A stretch of DNA of 33,244 bases from Lachnospiraceae bacterium (GTDB taxonomy: Bacteria > Bacillota > Clostridia > Lachnospirales > Lachnospiraceae): positions 1-33,244 of the forward strand of contig JAAVXK010000060.1 of NCBI GenBank assembly GCA_022790615.1, given 5' to 3'. Shown one piece after another: positions 22,989 to 31,713 of this stretch (position 1 is the first letter of the stretch; every line of letters begins with the position of its first letter). Position numbers and translations under genes: made by a program. The notes under the pieces were generated by a model. That model had not been told where the DNA came from. It saw only the letters and a list, made by a program, of their open reading frames with translations, and made no database searches.

Positions 22989-24779
22989 TCATTTTTTTAT
23001 CTGTTTCCAAAGCACGTCAAACCAGATTGGCCCGATATCAAGAATGCGTTTGTGAAAACTGACGGGGTCGTATTTGTCGCCCAATTTGTTACGCATATAT
23101 TTTTCCATATTAAGAAATTCTATGCAGCTTATAGTATATTTTGGGTAAAGGGCGGGTTCCGATGCCACTGACAAAAATATTTCCTTTGCTATGGCGCTGT
23201 CGTCGATTCCGTTTTCAATAAGCAGTCTCGTACAGTCGGTTATATCCCAGCCCAGATAATGAATACCGATATCTAACATGCTGTATATGCAGAGCAGGGC
23301 CAGCTTGTTATTTTTAAGGACAGACGTCCTTAGTGCGTCCATTCCGGCAAAACCGTAGGAATCAAGTTCAGCGTATGTAGCCCAGCCTTCGACGTAGCCT
23401 GGAAAGTTAAGTATAAGCCTAAGCTGCACGGGTTCCGATTCCATAAAGTACCTGGTCTGGTACAGATGTCCCGGGTAGCCTTCGTGGGCAAGCGTCGTAA
23501 ACAATTCGCTTCTTGTGCAGGAGGCGTTATTGATATATATACTGTCCGACGCAGACGCGTCAATCGGCGGAGTTAGGTACATTGCGGGGCTAAGGCTGTT
23601 CTCAAGCGATGAATGCACGGGCTTTAACCTTATTTCCGAGTCGCTTTTTAAAGCAGGGTATGAATTGGTAGTCTTTTGTTTTAATGTGGCGAGTATATCC
23701 TGTGCCGTCGCATCCTCCCTTACGGACATCTCAAGATTGTCGTATATACTGCCGTCCTTTGCAAGCGCTTTTGCGATGGCGGACTTGCAGCCGGCAAGGG
23801 TATCTTCAAGCAGCTCAAACGCTTTGTCGGGCGTCAGCGATGAGTTGGTCTGCTGTCTGAATAGTAACCTGTAATATTCAAGCCCGTCTTTGTCTGTCGA
23901 CTCCCCGGACGGATTCATCATACACATTCCCCTTGTTACGTATGATGGGGATTTCATTGAACCCAGTGATTCAATTATATTGTTGTATGCGGGTATTAAA
24001 GTATTCTTGATAATATCCTCGTTGGTTTCACAGTACGCCTCGGATTGTTCGGGCGTGAGGCCCTCGATTCCGGCAATCTTTTCGTCAAAAACGTCAATCA
24101 GATAGTTGTCGTCGGGGTTTGCGATAAAATCACTGCATTGTTTTATTATAATATCAGCCTGTTCGGCGCTCATAAAAAGCCCGTTTTCAAGTTTTCTTTT
24201 TTCAAATTCAATAATCTGTGTAAAATAATCAGGCACGCTCTTTAAAATTGAAAAGTATGTATCTATATAAGTTGCATCGTAGAAATGGTACTCTGCCAGC
24301 AGGACCGGCAATTGTGACTGTATTCCCGATACCGGGGACAGCGGTTCCTCGTAAAGCGAGTATTGCCCAAGCTCCAGGGCGTTTTCTATAGTCCCTGTAA
24401 GGGCGTCGTATGCAAGCTGTTCTTTTTCTGTCAGGGAACCGCGTTTCATATCCTTTAGATGCGAGAGTGTGTTTTCAAGAAATGTGTATTCGCTGTTTGT
24501 GGCGTCGGGGGAATATGAGCCAAGCGTTGAAGGGCGTTCGCCCTTTATGTAATTCTCTGTATGCATCACATTATAGTTGCATGTGATGCCGTCCTGGCTG
24601 AGAATATATGTAGTCATGTCGCTGCATACGGCGGCAAAGTCAGACGAAGCCTGCGGGTCATGTGAATCCCCGCCTATTCCCGGTATGAGGCATCCGCTTG
24701 AAGTGATGCTGATTACTGCAATGATTAATATAAGGCTTATTAGCTTACCGTGCAGTATTTTAATGGGGTTTGTTTTCAT
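22989..24779 (-). CDS. DUF885 family lipoprotein, putative zinc metallopeptidase
   Basis: This 596-residue secreted protein has a lipoprotein signal peptide (lipobox TSSGC, Cys30). The DUF885 family has a metallopeptidase-like fold. The candidate zinc motif is LAHEGYPGHLYQ at about residue 428, with downstream GYVEGWATYAELDSYGF supplying the usual third ligand region. Characterised or proposed members act as carboxypeptidase- or dipeptidase-like enzymes, but the substrate here is unknown. GAAAGGATTAA precedes the ATG. It is transcribed alone and convergent with pckA. Confidence 0.88.
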   Translation of the reverse strand: MKTNPIKILHGKLISLILIIAVISITSSGCLIPGIGGDSHDPQASSDFAAVCSDMTTYILSQDGITCNYNVMHTENYIKGERPSTLGSYSPDATNSEYTFLENTLSHLKDMKRGSLTEKEQLAYDALTGTIENALELGQYSLYEEPLSPVSGIQSQLPVLLAEYHFYDATYIDTYFSILKSVPDYFTQIIEFEKRKLENGLFMSAEQADIIIKQCSDFIANPDDNYLIDVFDEKIAGIEGLTPEQSEAYCETNEDIIKNTLIPAYNNIIESLGSMKSPSYVTRGMCMMNPSGESTDKDGLEYYRLLFRQQTNSSLTPDKAFELLEDTLAGCKSAIAKALAKDGSIYDNLEMSVREDATAQDILATLKQKTTNSYPALKSDSEIRLKPVHSSLENSLSPAMYLTPPIDASASDSIYINNASCTRSELFTTLAHEGYPGHLYQTRYFMESEPVQLRLILNFPGYVEGWATYAELDSYGFAGMDALRTSVLKNNKLALLCIYSMLDIGIHYLGWDITDCTRLLIENGIDDSAIAKEIFLSVASEPALYPKYTISCIEFLNMEKYMRNKLGDKYDPVSFHKRILDIGPIWFDVLWKQIKK

Positions 24780-24904
24780 TTTAAATTAATCCTTTCGGCA
24801 GAATAATTCTTTGCATATTAATTTATGATTTTGAGAATGAAAATATTATCAGATACATAAAATTGAACAGACACATTTATTAAAGGGTCAAAGGAGGTCA
24901 TTGC

Positions 24905-25867
24905 TTGGAGGACAAATTAGATGAGGTACTGCAAAAGTATGATTTTAACGTTGCATCCAGAAACCGGATTAGAGGAGCTGTACTAATTGACACGGACAAG
25001 GGATATAAGCTGGTGAAAGAGACAAAATCTTCTGCAGGAAGACTTGTCTGGGAAAACAGGGTAAAAAACCACCTTAGGGAAAATGGATTTGAAAAGATTG
25101 ATGCATACTGCATAAATAATGAGGGAAATATCAGTACGCCGGACATGTACGGAGTAAGGTATACTGTATCGGACTGGTATATCGGAAGTGAATGTAACCT
25201 TAACGATGTAAAGCAGGTATACCTTGCATCAAAAAACCTTGGAGAACTTCATATAAAGCTGGATGGGTTTGAGACGGAGAGCGACTGTGTGCAGCCGGTA
25301 CAGACAGAGATTACGGATAGGTTTGAAAAGCATAACTCTGAGCTTAAGCATATAAGAAATTATCTTAAGAACCGAAATGACAGAAATGAATTTGAGATTC
25401 GGCTTTTAAAAGCATATCCCACATTTTTTGCCGAAGCCGAGGAGGCGGTTTCAAAACTTAAAAATGTTGTCGGATGGAACACGCGCAATATAATACACGG
25501 TTCCTATACATATCATAATATAATTATGTGCGAGGACGGCATTGCCACTACAGTGTTTGAAAAAAGTACGTATGGTCCAAGACTTATGGACTTGTATTAT
25601 TTTCTTAGGAAGGTTATGGAGAAAAACGAGTGGTCTTTTGAATATGGAGTGGCTGTAATGAGTGGTTATGAATCATACAGAAGACTGGAGGAGAATGAGA
25701 TGAGGGCGTTGAAACTGCTCTTGCTGTACCCTGAAAAGTTTTGGAAGCTTGCAAGTTATTATATGAACAGCAAAAAAACGTGGATGTCACAAAAAAATCT
25801 CGATAAACTAAACGCGCTTGAAAAGCAACGGCTGAACAGGCACAAATTCATAGATGAAATAAGTTGA
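24905..25867 (+). CDS. CotS-family spore coat protein (kinase fold, catalytic residues altered)
   Basis: This 320-residue protein has the aminoglycoside-phosphotransferase/CotS fold: N-terminal strands with GYKLVKETK, a hinge around TVSDWYIGSE, the C-lobe HGSYTYHNIIM (~residue 200) and a DLYYFLRKVMEKN helix. The catalytic aspartate of HGD is Ser here, and the metal-binding DFD is VFE, so phosphotransfer looks unlikely. CotS-family proteins are attached to the inner spore coat in Bacillus. The start is TTG at 24905, preceded by AAAGGAGGT at 7 bases spacing, with no ATG alternative nearby. It suggests a spore former, but the exact role is unknown. Confidence 0.85.
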   Translation: MEDKLDEVLQKYDFNVASRNRIRGAVLIDTDKGYKLVKETKSSAGRLVWENRVKNHLRENGFEKIDAYCINNEGNISTPDMYGVRYTVSDWYIGSECNLNDVKQVYLASKNLGELHIKLDGFETESDCVQPVQTEITDRFEKHNSELKHIRNYLKNRNDRNEFEIRLLKAYPTFFAEAEEAVSKLKNVVGWNTRNIIHGSYTYHNIIMCEDGIATTVFEKSTYGPRLMDLYYFLRKVMEKNEWSFEYGVAVMSGYESYRRLEENEMRALKLLLLYPEKFWKLASYYMNSKKTWMSQKNLDKLNALEKQRLNRHKFIDEIS

Positions 25868-25892
25868 AAGCAGTTTGGAAATTTGTTATAAT
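25864..25892 (+). promoter_or_regulatory. Promoter of the PEGA lipoprotein gene
   Basis: TTGAAA (25864-25869), a 17-base spacer and TATAAT (25887-25892), extended by TG at 25884-25885, form a near-consensus sigma-A promoter. The -35 overlaps the stop codon of the CotS-family gene. Confidence 0.78.
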
Positions 25893-25949
25893 ATACATTA
25901 GTTTTGTATATTAGCTAATATTACCAGAGACTGTTTGGGGGGTATCGGT

Positions 25950-27356
25950 GTGAAGTTGAAAAGGTATTTGGGTTATATTCTGATTATATCAGCCTTGCTG
26001 CTTATGTCTTCGGCTTGTAATCAAAAAACCAATGCCCCCAGGCCTGAAAGTACCGGCAAAGTAACCGAGTCTGTTGCGGATTCGTTTCAGGGAGTTGTAA
26101 AAGCGGTTGACACAGGTATGAAAGAGATTACTTTTGTCAATTTTAACTATGGAAGCGATATGGTGCTCCGATATTCGGACGCTTCTTCCGTATACAATAA
26201 AGGCGGTTCCCTCACGACTCCGGAATCACTGGAAGCGGGGCTTGTTGTTCAGGTGCAGTATGATTCGGGTGCGATGAAAGTGAATGAGATACGGGCGAAT
26301 AAGGACTCCTGGGAATATGATAATATTGTAAAATGGTCTGTTGATACTGAGAAGTATATGTTTTCAATTTCAGATAAGAATTATATGTACAGCGATTCGG
26401 TACTCGTTTTAAATGATGGTAAGACACAGGATATTATGTGTCTTAACCGGGTGGACAAGCTGAAAGTATTTGGTATAGATAATAAGATATGCGCTATAAT
26501 TGTCAAAGAAGGTCACGGATATATCAGACCGTCTAATTACGGTAATTTTGTGGGTGGAACCGTATCGGTAAGTTATATAATGAATCAGCCGGTGGTTGAG
26601 AATATGCTCTTGGTAGTGCGCGAGGGAATATATGAGGTTACAATGAATAATGGCGACCTTAGCGGAAAAAGAACCGTTCAGGTTTTGAGAGATGAAGAAA
26701 CGGACCTCGACATGTCGGGAGTCGTGGCGGCCGGAGCGGCTGACGAGGGCAGGGTTGAGTTTGATATATGGCCTCCGGGAACCGACGTATATGTCAATGG
26801 ACAGTTAATTGATTACAATGAGCCGCTTACGTTAAAATACGGCAGACACTCCGTGACGGCGGCGCTGACCGGTTATACCACTTATAAGGGAACTCTCACG
26901 GTAAGCTCGCCTAATCCTACCGTTAAGATTGATTTGCAGCAGGAAGTAGCCGAGATTAAGGAAGAGGATGATGACGAAGACAAAAAACCTACGTCAAAAC
27001 CATCGGGAGAGAATACCGGTACTACGGACAAACCTGCTGAAAGTACGCCGGCTGTAAGCAATACTGACAATACGTCGCTTGCAACAGCCTCACCCGATAA
27101 TAATAAAGCTACCGGTGATGAATCCGAGATACAATATGATAAGAAACATACAATGTCGGTTAACGCCCCCGAGGGCGCTGAGGTATATCTGAACGGCGTA
27201 TATAAGGGTATAGCGCCATGCAGTTTTCCAAAGCAGATTGGAACGCAGACTATATCGCTCAGCAAAGAGGGCTGTACGACAAGAAGTTATACCGTAGTGA
27301 TAAATGATGACGAGCAGGATGTTACGTGGACATTTCCCGAACTTGTCAGCAATTGA
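25950..27356 (+). CDS. Lipoprotein with two PEGA domains
   Basis: This 468-residue exported lipoprotein has signal peptide and lipobox SSAC (Cys23), starting at GTG 25950 behind GGGGGG. Residues ~50-240 form a beta-rich region I do not recognise. A first PEGA-like domain is near residue 265 (FDIWPPGTDVYVNGQLIDYN), followed by an acidic, Thr/Ser/Pro-rich disordered linker (~325-385). A C-terminal PEGA domain is at ~390-460 (VNAPEGAEVYLNGVYKG). PEGA domains are small beta modules in surface proteins thought to bind other proteins or wall material. The gene has its own promoter and lies between the CotS-family gene and phosphoglucomutase. Confidence 0.83.
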   Translation: MKLKRYLGYILIISALLLMSSACNQKTNAPRPESTGKVTESVADSFQGVVKAVDTGMKEITFVNFNYGSDMVLRYSDASSVYNKGGSLTTPESLEAGLVVQVQYDSGAMKVNEIRANKDSWEYDNIVKWSVDTEKYMFSISDKNYMYSDSVLVLNDGKTQDIMCLNRVDKLKVFGIDNKICAIIVKEGHGYIRPSNYGNFVGGTVSVSYIMNQPVVENMLLVVREGIYEVTMNNGDLSGKRTVQVLRDEETDLDMSGVVAAGAADEGRVEFDIWPPGTDVYVNGQLIDYNEPLTLKYGRHSVTAALTGYTTYKGTLTVSSPNPTVKIDLQQEVAEIKEEDDDEDKKPTSKPSGENTGTTDKPAESTPAVSNTDNTSLATASPDNNKATGDESEIQYDKKHTMSVNAPEGAEVYLNGVYKGIAPCSFPKQIGTQTISLSKEGCTTRSYTVVINDDEQDVTWTFPELVSN

Positions 27357-27457
27357 ATAGCCCGTTAATGTCTGTTGGGGTAAGGGCGTATATGGTACAC
27401 TGGCCCCCGGCATCAAAATATATATGAACAAATATAATAAAAGTATGGAGGGTTACT

Positions 27458-29194
27458 ATGAGCTATAAGGATGTATACGAGGATTGGCTAAGCAATGAGG
27501 TTTTTGACGATAATACCAAAGATGAATTAAGGTCAATAAGCGGCGACGAGAAAGAGATTCAGGAGAGGTTCTACAAGGAACTTGAATTTGGAACTGCAGG
27601 ATTAAGGGGTATAATCGGAGCCGGAACAAACAGGATGAATATATATACCGTGAGGAAGGCTACGCAGGGGCTTGCGAATTATATTAACGGAACCGATAAA
27701 AAAGATAAGTCTGTCGTTATAGCATATGATTCGAGGAGGATGTCTCCTGAATTTGCCGACGAGGCAGCGTTGTGTCTTGCTGCAAACGGAATTAAGGCTT
27801 ACGTGTTTGAAAGCCTTAGACCTACCCCCGAACTCTCATATGCGGTAAGAAAGCTTGGATGTATTGCCGGAATTAATATAACGGCCAGTCATAACCCTCC
27901 GGAATATAACGGCTATAAGGTGTACTGGGAAGACGGGGCGCAGATAACCCCGCCGCATGATAAGGGAATCATGGACGAGGTTAAGGCGATAACGGATTAT
28001 TCCGTTCTAAAGACTATGGATAAGGATGCGGCCGCAGCCAAAGGACTGTACGAAGTTATAGGAGAGGCTGTTGACGATGAATATATTAAGGAACTTAAAA
28101 AATTAGTTATGAATCAGGATTGTATCGACGCGGTTTCTGACGATATAAATATTGTATATACTCCGCTTCACGGTACCGGCAATATTCCCGTAAGAAGAAT
28201 ACTCAGGGAACTTGGTTTTAAGAACGTATATGTGGTTAAGGAACAGGAACTGCCTGACGGTGAGTTTCCAACAGTAAGTTACCCGAATCCTGAGGCCGAG
28301 GAAGCATTTGCGCTTGCGCTTAAACTTGCCAAAGAGAAGGATGCCGACATTGTGCTTGCGACGGACCCTGACGCAGACAGGCTTGGCGTATATGTAAAGG
28401 ATAGCAAATCGGGAGATTATATTTCCCTTACCGGAAATATGTCCGGATGTCTCATTGGGGATTACGAGATTGGACAGATTAAGGAAAAGAAGGGGATTCC
28501 TGCTGACGGCGCGTTAATTAAGACGATAGTATCATCCGACATGGCCAATGCAATAGCGGATTATTATGGAATTGAGCTAATAGAAGTTTTGACTGGATTC
28601 AAGTATATCGGACAGAAGATTCTTGAATTCGAGACCGAGGGAAAAGGTACTTACCTGTTTGGATTCGAAGAAAGTTACGGCTGCCTTGTGGGAACGCATG
28701 CGAGGGATAAGGACGCAGTTGTGGCAACAATGAAACTGTGTGAGGCCGCGGCATACTACAAGACAAAAAATATGACTTTGTGGGATGCAATGCTTGCAAT
28801 GTATGAAAAATACGGTTACTATAAAGATGACGTTAAAGCGATTACATTGTCAGGCAAAGAGGGTCTTGAGAAAATACAGTTGATAATGGACACTCTTAGA
28901 AATAACAGGATAGAAGAGCTTGGCGGCTATAAAGTTAAGGTTGTGAGAGACTATCAGTCGGGCGAAACATACGATATTCATTCCGGCAGCAAAGGAAAAA
29001 CAGGCCTGCCATCGTCAAATGTACTGTATTATGAATTTGGTAACGGCGTGTGGTTCTGCGTAAGGCCGTCAGGTACAGAGCCAAAGATAAAGTTCTACTA
29101 CGGAGTTGTCGGGGATAGTATGGAAGATGCCGATAAGAAATCAGAAGATTTTGCGAAAGCCATACTTGATTTTATAGATAATATATTGAAATAA
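27458..29194 (+). CDS. Phosphoglucomutase/phosphomannomutase, alpha-D-phosphohexomutase family
   Basis: This 578-residue enzyme interconverts glucose 1- and 6-phosphate (and perhaps mannose or pentose phosphates). The motifs are GTAGLRG (45-51), the phosphoserine loop TASHNPPEYNGYK (142-154, Ser144), the Mg site DPDADRLG (303-310), a sugar-binding loop GFEESYG and the phosphate-binding RPSGTEPKIKFY near the C-terminus. The length fits the PgcA/PGM2-like long subfamily. GGAGGG precedes the ATG at 27458. The 100-base gap before it has only weak promoter candidates. Confidence 0.95.
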   Translation: MSYKDVYEDWLSNEVFDDNTKDELRSISGDEKEIQERFYKELEFGTAGLRGIIGAGTNRMNIYTVRKATQGLANYINGTDKKDKSVVIAYDSRRMSPEFADEAALCLAANGIKAYVFESLRPTPELSYAVRKLGCIAGINITASHNPPEYNGYKVYWEDGAQITPPHDKGIMDEVKAITDYSVLKTMDKDAAAAKGLYEVIGEAVDDEYIKELKKLVMNQDCIDAVSDDINIVYTPLHGTGNIPVRRILRELGFKNVYVVKEQELPDGEFPTVSYPNPEAEEAFALALKLAKEKDADIVLATDPDADRLGVYVKDSKSGDYISLTGNMSGCLIGDYEIGQIKEKKGIPADGALIKTIVSSDMANAIADYYGIELIEVLTGFKYIGQKILEFETEGKGTYLFGFEESYGCLVGTHARDKDAVVATMKLCEAAAYYKTKNMTLWDAMLAMYEKYGYYKDDVKAITLSGKEGLEKIQLIMDTLRNNRIEELGGYKVKVVRDYQSGETYDIHSGSKGKTGLPSSNVLYYEFGNGVWFCVRPSGTEPKIKFYYGVVGDSMEDADKKSEDFAKAILDFIDNILK

Positions 29195-29267
29195 CATGCC
29201 TGTAACACTGTTATACGGAGCATAGCATATGGACGGTCCAGGTGTGCAGCAATAAGGAGGAGATAGA

Positions 29268-30356
29268 ATGATATTTGTCAAAGTAGATGATTTGAAGCCG
29301 GGAATGAGGCTCGGAAAACCGATATATAATAAGCATGGAGTACTGCTTCACGAACGTGACAGTAAATTAACTGACCAAAGTATATTCGGTGTTAGAAATT
29401 TCGGCCTCATCGGGCTTTATATACTTGAGCCGGCTGAACCCGTACCGCCTATGTCAGAAGACGATATACAGTTTGAGAGATTCCAGACGGTATCCATATT
29501 CAGTATACGTGACGACTTGAAGCTGATGGCTTCAGGCAAGGCGCCAAAGACCCTTGACTGGCTTGTAAACATCATTATTAAAAATTACGGTCAGTTGGAC
29601 AGAAAAATTAATTTTATACAGAACCTTAGAAGCTCTGAGGATTTCATGTACAAACATGCCCTGAATCTGGCGATACTTGTCGCAATGATATCCAATCAGA
29701 TGAACGCGCCGGTTTCGGTTCAGAACCGTGCCGTTAAGGCGGCGATTATTCATGATGTGGGTTATATTCTGCGCAATCAGAATAATCAGCTCAATATGGA
29801 CAGCGAGCTTACGCTGGAACAGGAGCAGGCAGTTCAAAAAGGAACGCAGGATGTATTTTCATCGGTTGACATCGATACCGATACTGCCAGACTTGCAATA
29901 AAACTGCATGAGAATCTCAAGGCTGATTTGGAAGGAAAACGTATAGAGACGGGACAGGACTTGGCAAGCGATATACTTTTTGTTGCGCATGCATACGATA
30001 TTATGACTGCAATGAAGAGTTACAAGGAACCGACGTCAGAAATTATGGCAATCAGGCAGCTTATTGACCACGAGCGTAAGTATGAACCTGAGGTTGTCAA
30101 TGCATTAATTAAAAGCATCAACATACTGAATGAGGGAGTATGCGTAGAACTTACCAACAAGAAAAAGGGACTGGTTATACTCGAGAATCCCGACAGTATA
30201 ATGCGTCCGATGATACTGTCATTTGATGATAATAATATATATGATTTGTCAAATAATTCAACATATAGGGAAGTTCAGATACTTGATGTAATGAAGACGA
30301 TGGATAACCGTATTAAGCTTGACCTCGATGCGCTCAAAGAATATATTGATAAGTGA
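29268..30356 (+). CDS. HD-domain protein with degenerate HD-GYP signature
   Basis: This 362-residue protein has a short N-terminal domain (1-~60, VDDLKPGMRLGKPIYNKHG) like that preceding many HD-GYP proteins, then an HD domain with His130, HD 162-163 (IIHDVGY), His214 (IKLHEN) and Asp244 (AHAYDIMTAM). The HHExxDGxGYP loop of true HD-GYP phosphodiesterases is missing, replaced by KLHENLKADLEGKR, so activity on c-di-GMP is doubtful. The C-terminal part (~290-350) is reminiscent of the tail of HD-GYP proteins. AAGGAGGAG precedes the ATG. It is followed by a strong terminator. Confidence 0.82.
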   Translation: MIFVKVDDLKPGMRLGKPIYNKHGVLLHERDSKLTDQSIFGVRNFGLIGLYILEPAEPVPPMSEDDIQFERFQTVSIFSIRDDLKLMASGKAPKTLDWLVNIIIKNYGQLDRKINFIQNLRSSEDFMYKHALNLAILVAMISNQMNAPVSVQNRAVKAAIIHDVGYILRNQNNQLNMDSELTLEQEQAVQKGTQDVFSSVDIDTDTARLAIKLHENLKADLEGKRIETGQDLASDILFVAHAYDIMTAMKSYKEPTSEIMAIRQLIDHERKYEPEVVNALIKSINILNEGVCVELTNKKKGLVILENPDSIMRPMILSFDDNNIYDLSNNSTYREVQILDVMKTMDNRIKLDLDALKEYIDK

Positions 30357-30408
30357 AGAATCCTATAGCTTGAAAAAGAGTAACGAGACAAGCTAAAAAG
30401 AAACTGAA

Positions 30409-30438
30409 AAATCCCCCGCGTTTCGTTGCGGGGGATTT
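30409..30438. terminator. Bidirectional terminator between the HD protein and prs
   Basis: AAATCCCCCGC (30409-30419) pairs perfectly with GCGGGGGATTT (30428-30438) over an 8-base loop, with A/T-rich flanks. It lies between convergent genes and can serve both. Confidence 0.87.
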
Positions 30439-30461
30439 CGTTAGTTTAATGTTAGCTGCGT

Positions 30462-31634
30462 TTAACGCTGATTGTATTTCTTTAAAATCTTATTAATCCT
30501 GTCCGTAGGATTAAGCAAATCATTAATTGAAGAGTCATGATTGAGAGTATCAATAAGCAATGCGATATATTTGCTCATATCCACGCTGATATAGTATTCT
30601 TTCGAGAGCAGTTCATCGCTCTGGTATACGAGGTTCGTAGTAAGAATCCGGTATATGATACCGTCTTCATATGCCTTGTCAAATTTCTCAAAACCGTTTG
30701 TAAATAATCCGAATGTCGCCGCCAGGAATATACGGTTTGCCTTCCTTCGTTTGAGTTCCTTTGCAACGTCAAGCGCGCTTTCGCCGGATGATACCATGTC
30801 GTCTATAATGATAACATCTTTTCCCTCGACGTCGGCTCCGAGGAATTCGTGTGCAACAATAGGATTGCGTCCATTCACTATTTTGGAATAATCACGCCTC
30901 TTGTAGAACATTCCTATGTCAATGTTCAGTATATTGGCAAAATATACTGCGCGGCTCATCGCTCCCTCGTCCGGACTTATAATCATCATGTTTTCCGAGT
31001 TGAGCGACAGGTTGTTAACATTTTTCAGAAGTGTTTTAATAAACTGGTAAATAGGTGAAACCGTCTCAAAACTCTTTAATGGAATCGCATTCTGTACACG
31101 CGGGTCATGCGCATCAAAAGTAATTATGTTCTCGACGCCCATCTCGGCAAGTTCCTGTAGCGCAAGCGCGCAGTCAAGCGATTCCCTTCCGTTTCTTTTG
31201 TGCTGTCTGCTCTCGTATAAAAACGGCATTATAACGGTAATCCTTCGCGCTTTTCCTCCTACGGCCGCGATTATACGCTTTAAATCCTGATAGTGGTCAT
31301 CAGGGGACATATGGTTTTCAAAACCGCGAACAGAGTATGTGAGACTGTAATTACATACATCTACAAGGAGATAAAGGTCCATTCCCCTTACTGACTCTGT
31401 AATGATACCCTTGGCCTCGCCGGAACCAAAGCGCGGGCACTTGCAGTTTACGAGATAAGAATCTTTTTTGTAACCGGCAAAGGCAATTGTGTTTGAGTGA
31501 CGGCTGTCTCTTTTGGTTCTCCAGTTAACTATGTAATCATTAACCTTGCCGCCAATTAAACGGCTGCTCTCAAGTGCAACCAGACCAAGCTCTCCGTAAG
31601 GAATTTTATCAGTAAATGACTTTTCTAAACTCAT
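30462..31634 (-). CDS. prs: Ribose-phosphate diphosphokinase, long form
   Basis: This 390-residue PRPP synthetase transfers diphosphate from ATP to ribose 5-phosphate. Class I motifs are visible but diverged: the flexible loop YESRQHKRNGRESLD (140-154), FDAHDPRVQ (173-181), PDEGAM (221-226) and the PRPP loop DVIIIDDMVSSGES (273-286). It is about 70 residues longer than the usual 315, mainly from extra sequence near the N-terminus (~35-90), so it may be an atypical paralogue with different regulation. The frame extends 10 codons further to 31664, but the ATG at 31634 has GGAGG 5 bases upstream. It follows the dnaI-like gene on the same strand. Confidence 0.9.
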   Translation of the reverse strand: MSLEKSFTDKIPYGELGLVALESSRLIGGKVNDYIVNWRTKRDSRHSNTIAFAGYKKDSYLVNCKCPRFGSGEAKGIITESVRGMDLYLLVDVCNYSLTYSVRGFENHMSPDDHYQDLKRIIAAVGGKARRITVIMPFLYESRQHKRNGRESLDCALALQELAEMGVENIITFDAHDPRVQNAIPLKSFETVSPIYQFIKTLLKNVNNLSLNSENMMIISPDEGAMSRAVYFANILNIDIGMFYKRRDYSKIVNGRNPIVAHEFLGADVEGKDVIIIDDMVSSGESALDVAKELKRRKANRIFLAATFGLFTNGFEKFDKAYEDGIIYRILTTNLVYQSDELLSKEYYISVDMSKYIALLIDTLNHDSSINDLLNPTDRINKILKKYNQR

Positions 31635-31713
31635 TTTTTCCTCCGTCCGTGCAGAATACTGCATTATGTAATTAGTAACCGAAATTAAGAAAACGCCTGT
31701 TAAAGGGGCTCCC

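Noticed and set aside
27375-27401. Promoter for phosphoglucomutase (TTGGGG and TACACT)
   Set aside because: The spacer is only 15 bases and both boxes are poor. Transcription from the PEGA gene promoter is equally possible.
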